Of a DNA stretch of 64,000 bases, positions 36,035 through 44,425 are shown piece after piece. The stretch comes from SXXH01 sp041165735. Its GTDB lineage: Bacteria > Planctomycetota > UBA1135 > GCA-002686595. The translations under genes and the position numbers were made by a program. Numbering within the stretch: the first letter of the stretch is position 1; each line of letters opens with the position of its first letter. The notes beneath the pieces were generated by a model, which was given only the letters and a program-made list of their open reading frames with translations, did not search any database and was not told the DNA's origin. The stretch spans positions 34,232 through 98,231 of the forward strand of contig JBKDQQ010000080.1 of assembly GCA_046341775.1 (NCBI GenBank). Reading direction: 5' to 3'.

Positions 36035-36685
36035 TCAGCCGTTCGATCCGGACATCCGCCGGTACAGCACGCGGCGCACGACGACTTCGCTACCGTCCTT
36101 GGCGACGCCGAAGCGCTCGAGCAACAGTTCACCCGGCTGGATGGCGCGCAATCGGCTGCGCGAACGCAGCACGGTGCCGTCCTGCCCGTCGACGACCTCG
36201 AGCACGAAACGCACGCCGCTTTCGAGCGCCCCTTCGCCGCGCGCCAGGCCCACGCCCGTCGACAAGTCGGTCGCCATCGACCATTGCCATTCGCGGGCCA
36301 CCTTGTCGTAGGCGAGGAAGCCCAGCGACTGGCGCGGTCCGCCCGGCAGTTCCTGCACCTCGCTCCATTGCAGATAGCGACCACCGAGGATCATGCTCAA
36401 CTCCGCGCGGCCCTCGTGCGGAGCGCCGGTGGTGCGACCCTGCTCGTCCAAGGCCACCGACACCAAGGTCCATTCGCCCGCCAATGCGGCGAGCTTCCTG
36501 TGCGCCTCGATGGGCCGCGTGGCGGCATCCGTGGCGGCCACCAACGCGGCCAGGTCGGCCGGAGCCGCGGGAGCCGGCGCGGCGGGGGGTTGCGGAGCGG
36601 TCGGTGTCGACGAGCAAGCGGCCAGCAAGGCAGCGAGTACCGCAGCGCCGCGCGCGCGGCCGCCATGATCGATGGCGCGCCTCAT
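36035..36685 (-). CDS. DUF1579-family lipoprotein
   Basis: The 216-residue protein has a lipoprotein signal (AAVLAALLAACSS). A Pro/Ala linker leads to a DUF1579-type lipocalin-like domain: LAALAGEWTLVSVALDEQG, AELSMILGGRYLQWSEVQE, GFLAYDKVAREWQWSMAT. Such proteins bind unknown ligands in the envelope. The ATG overlaps the sialate esterase stop as ATGA, so it is the last gene of the deoxyhexose operon. It may have nothing to do with the sugar. Confidence 0.78.
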   Translation of the reverse strand: MRRAIDHGGRARGAAVLAALLAACSSTPTAPQPPAAPAPAAPADLAALVAATDAATRPIEAHRKLAALAGEWTLVSVALDEQGRTTGAPHEGRAELSMILGGRYLQWSEVQELPGGPRQSLGFLAYDKVAREWQWSMATDLSTGVGLARGEGALESGVRFVLEVVDGQDGTVLRSRSRLRAIQPGELLLERFGVAKDGSEVVVRRVLYRRMSGSNG

Positions 36686-38667
36686 GGCTGCACCGCCATG
36701 CGGAAGGCGATCGAGGGCCAACCCTCCTGGTTCGTGAAGGTCGCCACCGCCGTGGCTGCGAAGCCGTACCGCACGGAGACCACGCCGCTCGGCAGGCTCG
36801 CGCCATGCAGCAGGATCTCGTCGCCCGCGATCTCGCCCTCCAAGGCGCGCCACTTGCCGTCGTCGCACAGCCCCTCGAAGCCCGCGACCATGGCGGACTT
36901 GGCCTTCAAGCCGCCCTCCGCCTGCGCGAAGCGCACCGCGATCTCGTCGAGCTTGCGCCTGCATTCCACCGGCATCGGCCCGCCACGCGACCAACCCTTC
37001 ACGCCGTGCAGATCGACGAGCGCCATGCGCGCCAGCCGCTCGCCGACCTCGAGCTTGCGCTTGGGGTGGATGTCGGCCGGATCGCCCACGTCCAGGGTCG
37101 AAGCCAGGCCGGTGCGCGGCAAGGCGAGGATCGAGCGTTGCGCGTCGCGCAGCTCGCCTGTCTCGCCTGCGTCGCCGCCGTAGGCGAAGGGCGCGATCTG
37201 CACCGCGTAGAAGGCCAGCTCGGTCCCGAAGGCCTCGCGCCAAGCGCGCACCATGGCGGGGAAGAGCCGCCTGTACTGGTCGGCCCGGCCCCTGTTCGAC
37301 TCGCCTTGGTACCAGATGGCCCCGCGAGGGCGCAGCCCCGCGAGCGGCGCGATCATCGCGTTGTACAGGGCGGAGGGCGTCCATGGCCCGACCTCCACCT
37401 TGGTCGGACGGGCCGGCAGATCGGTGAGCGCGGATCCGATGGCGACCTTCCAGAATCCGTGCAGCCGACGTTCTTCGCCGCTGTCCTCCTTGACGAGCTT
37501 GCACGAGCTCCAATGGCCGGTGATCCCGCCGGCGCCGGCGGTGTCCAGCACGCGCACGGCGACCACCGCGCGACCGGCCTTGACCAGGGCCGGCGGAACG
37601 GCGTAGCGGCGCGGCGCGTTCCAGCGCCCGGGTTCCATCGTCTCGCCCACCTGCTCGCCGTTCCACCAGGTGGTGTCGCAGTCGTCGATCGCCCCGAACT
37701 CGAGCCTGACCGCGGACCCGGCCCAATGCTCCGGGATCTCGACCGCGCGACGCAGCCACACGGTGCCGTCGTGCTCGCCGAAGGACAGCGGCAGTGGCGC
37801 CGGCACCTGCACTTCGCGCCAAGCACCGTCGTCGAAGAGCGGCGCTTGCCATCCGGCTTGCGCGCCCGCCTCGCGCGCCTCGAACGCGAGGCGCCACTCC
37901 TCGAGCTGCCGTGCTTCGAGCACTGCCCGCGCCGCGGGATCCCGTTGCAGGGACTCGAGCTCGTCGAGCTGCGCCACGAATCCGCCCACCTCGCGCAGCG
38001 CCTCGAGCGGCATCCAAGCCTCGATGGGCGTGCCGCCCCAGTCGGCGGCGACGATGCCGATGGGCACATGCGCCTCGGCTTGCACGCGCCGCGCGAAGTA
38101 CCAGCCGACGGCGCTGAAGTCGCGCACGCTCTCGGGCGTGGCGACCTGCCAGGTTCCCGCCATCGCGCGCGCGGGCGTCGCGGCGACGCGGTTCTCGACC
38201 GTGCACAAGCGCACCTCCGCGTTCGAGGCGGAAGCGACCTCCGACTCCCAATCGACGACGCCGGGGTAGCCGGCATGCAGATGCCCCATGGGCATCTCCA
38301 TGTTCGATTGGCCCGAGGCGATCCACACGTCACCCAACCAGACATCCTCGAGTTGGATGGAACGCGGGGCGTCGCCCGCGTCGGCCGAGATGCGCACCTG
38401 GTGGGGCCCGCCGGCCGGGCCGGTGGGCAGCTCGACCACGAAGCGCCCATCGGCGCCGGCGCGCGCCTCTCCCTTGCCGCCCCACTCGCCCGTGATGGTC
38501 AGGAGCGCCCCGGGCTCGGCGCTGCCGCCCACGGCGACGACGGTGTCGCGTTGCACCACCATGCCCGCCTGCCAGACGGGATCGAGCCGCGTCTGCGCGA
38601 CCGCCTCGAACGAGGCTGCGAGGGAGGCGGCGGAAGCGGCGACGAGCGGCAGGAGGTGGCGTCTCAC
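36682..38667 (-). CDS. Sialate O-acetylesterase (SASA) family, secreted
   Basis: The 661-residue protein has a signal peptide (MRRHLLPLVAASAASLAASF). The SGNH catalytic start is GQSNMEMP (S121), then WYQGESNRG later (oxyanion/Asn block). An inserted beta-galactosidase-like jelly roll covers ~220-370 (HWAGSAVRLEFGAIDDCDTT). The layout is the planctomycete SASA type. It removes O-acetyl groups from sugars outside the cytoplasm. It lies 37 bases downstream of the lactonase gene in the deoxyhexose operon, consistent with deacetylation of an imported acetylated glycan such as algal fucose- or rhamnose-rich polymer; this substrate is inferred only. Confidence 0.88.
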   Translation of the reverse strand: MRRHLLPLVAASAASLAASFEAVAQTRLDPVWQAGMVVQRDTVVAVGGSAEPGALLTITGEWGGKGEARAGADGRFVVELPTGPAGGPHQVRISADAGDAPRSIQLEDVWLGDVWIASGQSNMEMPMGHLHAGYPGVVDWESEVASASNAEVRLCTVENRVAATPARAMAGTWQVATPESVRDFSAVGWYFARRVQAEAHVPIGIVAADWGGTPIEAWMPLEALREVGGFVAQLDELESLQRDPAARAVLEARQLEEWRLAFEAREAGAQAGWQAPLFDDGAWREVQVPAPLPLSFGEHDGTVWLRRAVEIPEHWAGSAVRLEFGAIDDCDTTWWNGEQVGETMEPGRWNAPRRYAVPPALVKAGRAVVAVRVLDTAGAGGITGHWSSCKLVKEDSGEERRLHGFWKVAIGSALTDLPARPTKVEVGPWTPSALYNAMIAPLAGLRPRGAIWYQGESNRGRADQYRRLFPAMVRAWREAFGTELAFYAVQIAPFAYGGDAGETGELRDAQRSILALPRTGLASTLDVGDPADIHPKRKLEVGERLARMALVDLHGVKGWSRGGPMPVECRRKLDEIAVRFAQAEGGLKAKSAMVAGFEGLCDDGKWRALEGEIAGDEILLHGASLPSGVVSVRYGFAATAVATFTNQEGWPSIAFRMAVQP

Positions 38668-38704
38668 GGCGATGAGGCTACCGCCGCGCGGCGTCGCTCG
38701 TCCA

Positions 38705-39538
38705 TCAGCAGGCCGAGAGCCGATAGACGCGGCGCGCGACGCCCGATTCGATCGACGACCGCTCGTCGGCGGAGAGTTCGAAGAGCCGCGAGCGGGTGTG
38801 CTGGATCACGTCGTCGGCCGTGGCGGCGAGCAGGCACACCGGCCAGTCGCTGCCGAGCATCAAGCGGGAAGGCCCGAAGCACTCCAGCGCGTGGTCGATG
38901 GCGCGCGCCACGCGCTCGCGCGACCACGCGCCGTGGTCGTCCTCGGTGACGAGTCCGGAGAGCTTGGCCACCACGTTGGGGCGGCGCGCCAATTCCGCCA
39001 GCCCCGCGGCCCATGGTTCGAACTCGTCCGCCACGAGGCGCGGCTTGCCCAGGTGGTCGAGCACGAAGCGTTGTTCCGGACACCGGTCGACGAGCTCGAT
39101 GGCGGCGGGCAGTTGCCGCGCGTGCACGAGGATGTCGTAGGCGAGGCCGCGTCGAGCGAGGCGTCCGATGCCGCGCACCACTTCGGGGCGCGCGAGGAAC
39201 GAGTCGTCGGGCTCGTCCTGCGCGATGTGGCGCACGCCCACGAAGCGCGGATGCGCGCAGCACGCGTCGAGTTGCTCCTCGATGGCCGCGCCACGCAGGT
39301 CGACCCATCCGACGACGCCGAGGATGCGGTTCGTGCGCGCCGCGCATTCGAAGAGGAAGTGATTCTCGTCCAAGGTCTGCGCCGCCTGCACCGCGACGAC
39401 GCCTTCGATCCCCAGCGCGGCGCACTGCGCGTCGAGGTCGGACGGCAGGAAGTCGCGCCGCAGCGCCTCCATTCCCGGGCCGATCCAGCCGTGCATGGCG
39501 GGCGCGTAGCGCCACAAGTGGATGTGCGCGTCGATCAT
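38705..39538 (-). CDS. Amidohydrolase-family sugar lactonase (L-fucono-/L-rhamnono-lactonase-like)
   Basis: The 277-residue TIM-barrel hydrolase starts MIDAHIHLWRY (metal ligands H5, H7) and has VRHIAQDEPD, FVLDHLGKPR and MLGSDWPV (active-site Asp). These are the hallmarks of the COG3618 lactonases that open L-fucono- or L-rhamnono-1,4-lactone. ATG 39538 overlaps the dehydratase stop as ATGA. It acts after the dehydrogenase and before the dehydratase. The two sugars cannot be told apart by sequence alone. Confidence 0.87.
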   Translation of the reverse strand: MIDAHIHLWRYAPAMHGWIGPGMEALRRDFLPSDLDAQCAALGIEGVVAVQAAQTLDENHFLFECAARTNRILGVVGWVDLRGAAIEEQLDACCAHPRFVGVRHIAQDEPDDSFLARPEVVRGIGRLARRGLAYDILVHARQLPAAIELVDRCPEQRFVLDHLGKPRLVADEFEPWAAGLAELARRPNVVAKLSGLVTEDDHGAWSRERVARAIDHALECFGPSRLMLGSDWPVCLLAATADDVIQHTRSRLFELSADERSSIESGVARRVYRLSAC

Positions 39539-40638
39539 CCGATGCGGCAGCGCTCGACCACCTGCTTCGTCAGCTTGAGGCCGACGCCGGGTTCCTGCGG
39601 CAACGGGTAGTGCCCGTCGACGACCTGGATCGGCTCCTCCCAGATGTCCTGGATGGACTCGTAGCAGTTCTCGACGAGCACCGCATTGGGCGTGGCGGCG
39701 GCCAGTTGGACATGCAGCTTCTGCTGCACGTTCGTGTGCGGCACGACGGGCAATCCGTGGCAGTCGGCCAACGCGGCGACCTGCAGCCACTCGTCGATCC
39801 CGGCGAGCTTCGTCGCGTCGGCCTGCACCACGCGCGCTCCGCCCGACTCGATGTAGTCGCGGAACGCCTCCTTCGTGTAGATCGTCTCCCCCACCGCGAC
39901 GGGAGTGGTGATGGACCGGGCCAGTTCGGCGTGCGCCTTCACGTCCTCGGGCCACATCGGCTCCTCGAGCCAGTAGACGTCGTGCTCGGCGAGGCGCGAC
40001 CCCCATTGGATCGCCGTCGGCAGGCGCCACGCGCAGTTGACGTCGGTCATGATGTCGATGCGCGGCCCGAGGCTCTTGCGCACCGCGGCGACGCGGGCGA
40101 TGTCCTCGCGCGGATCGGGACGACCAAGCTTGATCTTGACCGCGTCGAAGCCGCGCGCGACCAGCGCGTTCGCGTCGCGGATCAGGTCGTCCACGCTCCA
40201 GGTCAACCACCCGCCATCGGTGGAGTACGCCTTGACCTTCGTGCGGCAGGCGCCGAGGTGCTTCCACAAGGGCACGCCGGCCGCCTTGCAGGCGATGTCC
40301 CACAAAGCGAACTCGACGGCGGCGAGTCCGACGCGCGCGGCCCCCACGCGGCCGACGAAGTGGTTCGAGAAGAACAGCTTGCGCATCGTCTCCTTGCGCA
40401 GGAACGCGTCGGTGCCGACGAGCAGCGGCGCGTAGTTCTCGTCGACCATGACCTGCGCGGCGCGCAGGCCGGTGGTGTAGCTCCAGTTCATGCCATGGCC
40501 GACGATGCCGCCGTCGGTGTGGAGCACCACTTGCAGGAACTCGACCTCGTCGACCTTGCTCTGCGAGTCGGTGATGGTGCGCTGCCGCAGCGGCACGCGC
40601 AGGAGGATGGTCTCGACCTTGGTGATCTTCAGGCTCAT
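39535..40638 (-). CDS. Enolase-superfamily acid-sugar dehydratase (mandelate racemase subgroup)
   Basis: The 367-residue protein has the full mandelate-racemase-type site: KIK (K168, K170), Mg ligands D199 (TDVN), E225 (EEP) and E251 (GET), and the Asp-His dyad near D274 with H301 (VVPHTN). It dehydrates an aldonate to a 2-keto-3-deoxy acid. Context makes L-fuconate or L-rhamnonate likely. It is shorter than typical L-fuconate dehydratases (~440), closer to the broad MR group, so the exact substrate is open. The start is ATG 40638, 30 bases after the oxidoreductase gene. Confidence 0.87.
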   Translation of the reverse strand: MSLKITKVETILLRVPLRQRTITDSQSKVDEVEFLQVVLHTDGGIVGHGMNWSYTTGLRAAQVMVDENYAPLLVGTDAFLRKETMRKLFFSNHFVGRVGAARVGLAAVEFALWDIACKAAGVPLWKHLGACRTKVKAYSTDGGWLTWSVDDLIRDANALVARGFDAVKIKLGRPDPREDIARVAAVRKSLGPRIDIMTDVNCAWRLPTAIQWGSRLAEHDVYWLEEPMWPEDVKAHAELARSITTPVAVGETIYTKEAFRDYIESGGARVVQADATKLAGIDEWLQVAALADCHGLPVVPHTNVQQKLHVQLAAATPNAVLVENCYESIQDIWEEPIQVVDGHYPLPQEPGVGLKLTKQVVERCRIG

Positions 40639-40668
40639 GTTGTCGCGGCGTTCGCGGCTTCGGGGGAG

Positions 40669-41745
40669 TCAGCGGCCGCGCGAGCGACCGATGGAGGGAA
40701 TGGGCGTCGGGCGGGCGGAGGCCGAACGATAGCAGGCTTCGACCACCGCCATCGTGCGCAGCGCGTCCTCGAGCGGCGAGACCAGCTCCGCGTCCTCGCC
40801 CGAGACATGGCGTTGCAGGTTCGACATCGGCCCCTCGAACGCTTCGATGAACCAGTTGCCCCGCAAGGGCACTTCGGCCCCGGGTGCGCGACCGCACTGC
40901 ACCCACAACGCGTCCGGTTCCCCGTGCGGGTAGGCGAGGTTGACGCCCGCCTTGAGCACCGCCGTGCCGTTCGTGCCGGACACCTGGATCTGCGACATGG
41001 CGTGCCGCCCGACCAGTCGCCGGCTGTGCAGGGTGCGCACCGAGGCGCGCGCGCCCTCGTAGGCTAGGATCGCCTCGCAGCGCGTGTCGGCGTGGTCGGG
41101 GAAGGCGGGGTCGCGGTCCGCGAGGCAATGCACGCCGAGCGGCTCGCCTAGCAGGTGGCGCACGAGGTCGAGCGAGTGGATCGAGTGGTACAGGATCTCC
41201 ATGCGCGGGATGCCGGCGAGGAAGCTCCACGTGCTCCACGGCGTCCAGGTGTTCTCGCGCACCTCGATGTCGTGCACCTCCCCCAGCACCCCGCGCGCGA
41301 GCAGCGACTTGAGCGCCAGCACGTTGGGCGCGAAGCGCAGTTGGAAGTTGAGCGCCACGACGAGTCCCTTGCGGCGCGCGATGGCGGCGACCCGCTTGGC
41401 GTGCGCCAGATCGACGCCCAAGGGCTTCTGCAGCAGCACCGCGCACCCGTCGGGCAATCCCTGGAGCACCTCCGCCTGCGCCTCGGCCGGCGTCGCCACG
41501 TCGTAGATCGCGTACTCGCGCTCGCGCAGTTCCTCCAGCGTGGCGCACACCTCGGGGATGCCGAAGTCGCGCGCCAACTTGCGGGCCGCGGCCTGGTCCT
41601 TGTCGTGCACGGCCGCGACCTTCACGCCGATGCGCGCGTAGGCCGGCAAGTGCGCGATGCGCGCGATCCCGCCCGCGCCCACCAGCCCGACGGGCACGGG
41701 CGCCTCCGGCCGCGGCCAGGCCTGGGCGTGCAGGAGGTCAACCAA
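40669..41745 (-). CDS. Gfo/Idh/MocA family NAD(P)-dependent oxidoreductase
   Basis: The 358-residue protein has the Rossmann motif GLVGAGGIARIAHLPAY and the YDVATP segment. The catalytic Lys region is LLQKPLG (QKP replaces the usual EKP), and the C-terminal half is the GFO_IDH_MocA_C domain. The pathway needs two oxidations (sugar C1, and C4 of the keto-deoxy acid). This enzyme and the SDR are the candidates. Its ATG 41745 overlaps the mutarotase end by 8 bases. Confidence 0.85.
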   Translation of the reverse strand: MVDLLHAQAWPRPEAPVPVGLVGAGGIARIAHLPAYARIGVKVAAVHDKDQAAARKLARDFGIPEVCATLEELREREYAIYDVATPAEAQAEVLQGLPDGCAVLLQKPLGVDLAHAKRVAAIARRKGLVVALNFQLRFAPNVLALKSLLARGVLGEVHDIEVRENTWTPWSTWSFLAGIPRMEILYHSIHSLDLVRHLLGEPLGVHCLADRDPAFPDHADTRCEAILAYEGARASVRTLHSRRLVGRHAMSQIQVSGTNGTAVLKAGVNLAYPHGEPDALWVQCGRAPGAEVPLRGNWFIEAFEGPMSNLQRHVSGEDAELVSPLEDALRTMAVVEACYRSASARPTPIPSIGRSRGR

Positions 41746-42070
41746 GGTGGAAGACCTCCTCCATGTCGGACCACCACGTCCCGGCGGGACGCGCCGGATC
41801 GGGCGACTGCATCGGCTCCATCAGGTCCCACCACTCGCGCATGCGCGGCGCGGCCTTGAGCGCCTCCATGCGCGCCGCGAACTCCGCCTCGGGGCCGTGG
41901 TACTCGAAGTAGGCGAACAGGGTCTCGCCGCGCAGGTAGATCGAGTAGTTGCGGATGCCGGCGGCGCGAATGGCCGCCGAGATCTCGGGCCAGATGGCGG
42001 CATGGTGGCGCTTGTACTCGGCGATGCGCTCGGGCTTGATGCCCAGCATCTGGCCGATGCGCCGCGCCAT
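41738..42070 (-). CDS. L-rhamnose/L-fucose mutarotase (RhaM/COG3254 family)
   Basis: The 110-residue protein matches RhaM size and order: MARRIGQMLGIKPERIAEYK, then H22/H23 in the catalytic helix and NYSIYLRG. FAYFEYHG and WWDLMEPMQ follow. It interconverts the alpha and beta anomers of a 6-deoxyhexose, the first cytosolic step. It starts inside the FAH gene stop as TGATG and ends inside the oxidoreductase start. COG3254 members act on L-rhamnose or L-fucose. Confidence 0.9.
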   Translation of the reverse strand: MARRIGQMLGIKPERIAEYKRHHAAIWPEISAAIRAAGIRNYSIYLRGETLFAYFEYHGPEAEFAARMEALKAAPRMREWWDLMEPMQSPDPARPAGTWWSDMEEVFHLG

Positions 42071-42924
42071 CAGCGCTCCTGCACCACCCGCTGGCGCGAA
42101 GCGCCGAGCTTGTCGATGGAGAGCGACACGACATCGCCTTCCTTGAGGTAGATCTGCGGATCGAAGCCCAACCCGACGCCCGCGGGCGTGCCGGTCGAGA
42201 CGACGTCGCCCGGCAGCAGCGTCATGTAGCGCGACAGGTACGACAGGAGGTGCGCGACGCCGAAGACCATGTTCCTCGAATGCCCGTCCTGGCGACGCAC
42301 GCCGTTGACCTCCAGCCTCATCGCGAGACCTTGGGGATCGGGGATCTCGTCGCGCGTGGCGAGGTACGGACCGAGCGGAGCGAAGGTGTCGCAGCTCTTG
42401 CCCTTGACCCATTGGCCGCCGTGCTCGAGCTGGAAGGCGCGTTCCGAGTAGTCGTTGTGCAGCGCGTATCCGGCGACGTGTTCGAGGGCGCGCTCCTCGG
42501 ACACGTGCCGCGCCACCTTGCCCACGACGAAGGCCAGCTCGACCTCCCAGTCGAGCTTCGTGCCCCCGATCGGGATCTTGACGTCGTCGAACGGCCCGCA
42601 CAGCGCGGTGGTCGACTTGAAGAAGACCACCGGCTCCTTCGGGATGTCCTTGCCGGTCTCCTTGGCGTGGTCGACGAAGTTCAGGCCGATGCAGATGATC
42701 TTGCTCGGCCGCGCCACGCACGAAGCCCAACGCGCGGCCTCGGGGACTCGCGGCGCGGTCGCGGCGTTCGTCGCCAGCCACGTCGAAAGGCGCTCCAAGC
42801 CTCCGTGGGCGAAGAAGGCCTCGTTCCAATCCTGGGCCACGGCGCGGCAATCGATGCGCACGCCGTCTTCGAGGAGCACACCGGGCGCCTCGGCGCCCAC
42901 GGGACCATGCCGCACCAGCTTCAT
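42070..42924 (-). CDS. Fumarylacetoacetate hydrolase family protein (2,4-diketo-3-deoxy-L-fuconate hydrolase-like)
   Basis: The 284-residue protein has IICIGLNFVDHAKETGK, VVFFKSTTALCGP, the metal ligand cluster DWEVELAFVVGK (E..E) and LLPGDVVSTGTPAGVG. The motifs match the YcgM/FAH clade that cleaves C-C bonds of acylpyruvates. In the L-fucose and L-rhamnose diketo pathways such an enzyme yields pyruvate and L-lactate. LutABC encoded just upstream fits this product. ATG 42924 has GAGGAG six bases upstream. Confidence 0.88.
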   Translation of the reverse strand: MKLVRHGPVGAEAPGVLLEDGVRIDCRAVAQDWNEAFFAHGGLERLSTWLATNAATAPRVPEAARWASCVARPSKIICIGLNFVDHAKETGKDIPKEPVVFFKSTTALCGPFDDVKIPIGGTKLDWEVELAFVVGKVARHVSEERALEHVAGYALHNDYSERAFQLEHGGQWVKGKSCDTFAPLGPYLATRDEIPDPQGLAMRLEVNGVRRQDGHSRNMVFGVAHLLSYLSRYMTLLPGDVVSTGTPAGVGLGFDPQIYLKEGDVVSLSIDKLGASRQRVVQER

Positions 42925-42998
42925 CGTTCGCTCCTCGGGGATGCCCGCGCCCGGCGGGGAGCGCAGGATGGCACGGAAGCGCCGTCCCGGGCAAGTGT

Positions 42999-43781
42999 TC
43001 ACTGCATCATCACGCCGCCGTCGATGGGGTACGCGGCGCCCGTCACGAAGGACGCCTCGTCGCTGGCGAGGTACAGGCACAACCGCGCCACCTCGAGCGG
43101 CGTGCCCATGCGCCCGACGGGTTGGTACTTGTGCAGCCCCGCCTTGACCTCGTCTTCGCGCCCCGGGTAGTTGCGGGCGACGAACCCATCGACGAAGGGC
43201 GTGTGCACGCGCGCCGGAGCGACGCAGTTGCAGCGCACCTTGTGCTCGACGAAGTCGAGCGCGGTCGAGCGCGTCATCGACAGCACCGCCCCCTTGGTCA
43301 TCGAATAGGCCCAGCGGTCCTTGATGGCGATGAAGGACGCGATCGAGGCCAGGTTGACGATGGAACCGCCGCCATGCGCGATCATCGAGGGCAGCGCGGC
43401 GCGCGTGCAGTGGTGCACCCCGAGCACGTTCACGCGGAACAGTCGCTCGAAGTCGGCGCTCTCCGTCGTCAAGGCGTTCCCCACGTGCGCGATGCCGGCG
43501 TTGTTGACGAGGATCGCGACATGGGGATGGCGCTCGAGGATCGCGCCGAAGGCGCGCGCCACGGAAGCCTCGTCCGACACGTCGCAGGCGAACGCCCAGG
43601 CGTCCCCCGCCCGCGCGGCGATGGCGTCGGCCACGCGCCGCGCCGCGTCGAGATCGACGTCGAGGAGGACCACGCGCGCGCCGCGCTCGGCGAAGAGCAG
43701 GCTGATCGCCTCGCCGATGCCGGAACCGGCGCCCGTGACCACGGCCGTCTTGCCATCCAGGCGGAACAACGCGTCGCTCAT
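42999..43781 (-). CDS. SDR-family dehydrogenase (sugar or 2-keto-3-deoxy-acid dehydrogenase)
   Basis: The 260-residue protein has the classical SDR marks TGAGSGIGEA, NNAG, the Ser-Tyr-Lys catalytic set (LASIAS, WAYSMTKGA) and the PIDGG C-terminus. It starts at ATG 43781, overlapping the LutC stop as ATGA. In the L-fucose pathway such an SDR is either the sugar 1-dehydrogenase or the 2-keto-3-deoxy-fuconate dehydrogenase. It is followed by the FAH gene after a 74-base gap, the largest inside the operon. Confidence 0.87.
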   Translation of the reverse strand: MSDALFRLDGKTAVVTGAGSGIGEAISLLFAERGARVVLLDVDLDAARRVADAIAARAGDAWAFACDVSDEASVARAFGAILERHPHVAILVNNAGIAHVGNALTTESADFERLFRVNVLGVHHCTRAALPSMIAHGGGSIVNLASIASFIAIKDRWAYSMTKGAVLSMTRSTALDFVEHKVRCNCVAPARVHTPFVDGFVARNYPGREDEVKAGLHKYQPVGRMGTPLEVARLCLYLASDEASFVTGAAYPIDGGVMMQ

Positions 43782-44425
43782 CCTTCGTCCTCGTCCACGA
43801 CCAGCACGTGCAGGACCCCCGGTCCGTGCACGCCAATGGTCAAGTCGTTCTCGATGTCGCTCGTGCGGCTGGGGCCCGTCGCGAGCAACCACTGGCTGGG
43901 AGCCTCGCGCAAGTGGGCCAGCGCCTCGTCGATGCTCGCCACCATCCTCGCCAGCGGAGCGACCACCAGATGGCGCCGCGGCAGCAAGCTCGCGGCGCGC
44001 GGCCGGCGCGCTCCGGCGAGGAGCAGGGTGGAGCCCGTCTCCGCCACCAATTGCACGGCGTCGGTCACGCCCCACTCGGCCTGCGCGCACGCCATGCGCC
44101 AGCGCGAGGCGTCGACCTCGGGACCGGTGGCCGGGCCGCGCGCCACCGCGTCGCGCACGCAGGCCGGCAGGAGCTCGAGTCCCACGTGCACGCGCGGCGC
44201 GTCGCCCAGGAGCTCGACCACGCGCGCCGTTGCGCGTCCGGCGGGCAAGCGCTCAGCCACGCCACCGACCTTCGCCAGGCGCAGGGCGAACTCCTCGCAG
44301 CACGCGAGCAGCTCGGCGCGCGTGCGCGCGACCGGTCGCGCGACTTGGTCCACGCGCGGCGACCACGGGGCGCTGGCGCCGCCCAGCGCGGCGGAGATCC
44401 GCGCGTAGAAGGCCTCGGCCTCCAT
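43778..44425 (-). CDS. lutC: LutC-type LUD domain protein
   Basis: The 215-residue LUD (DUF162) protein has QAEWGVTDAVQLVAETGSTL and LLATGPSRTSDIENDLTIGVHGP, the hallmark C-terminal stretch of LutC/YkgG. It is a subunit of the iron-sulphur L-lactate oxidase complex in the cytoplasm. It starts inside the lutB stop as TGATG. Confidence 0.92.
   Translation of the reverse strand: MEAEAFYARISAALGGASAPWSPRVDQVARPVARTRAELLACCEEFALRLAKVGGVAERLPAGRATARVVELLGDAPRVHVGLELLPACVRDAVARGPATGPEVDASRWRMACAQAEWGVTDAVQLVAETGSTLLLAGARRPRAASLLPRRHLVVAPLARMVASIDEALAHLREAPSQWLLATGPSRTSDIENDLTIGVHGPGVLHVLVVDEDEG

Noticed and set aside
38705..41548. One continuous minus-strand frame spanning lactonase, dehydratase and part of the oxidoreductase
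   Set aside because: Only the last 277 codons (from 39538) read as a lactonase. The earlier part is an Arg-rich out-of-frame shadow of the dehydratase and oxidoreductase genes.
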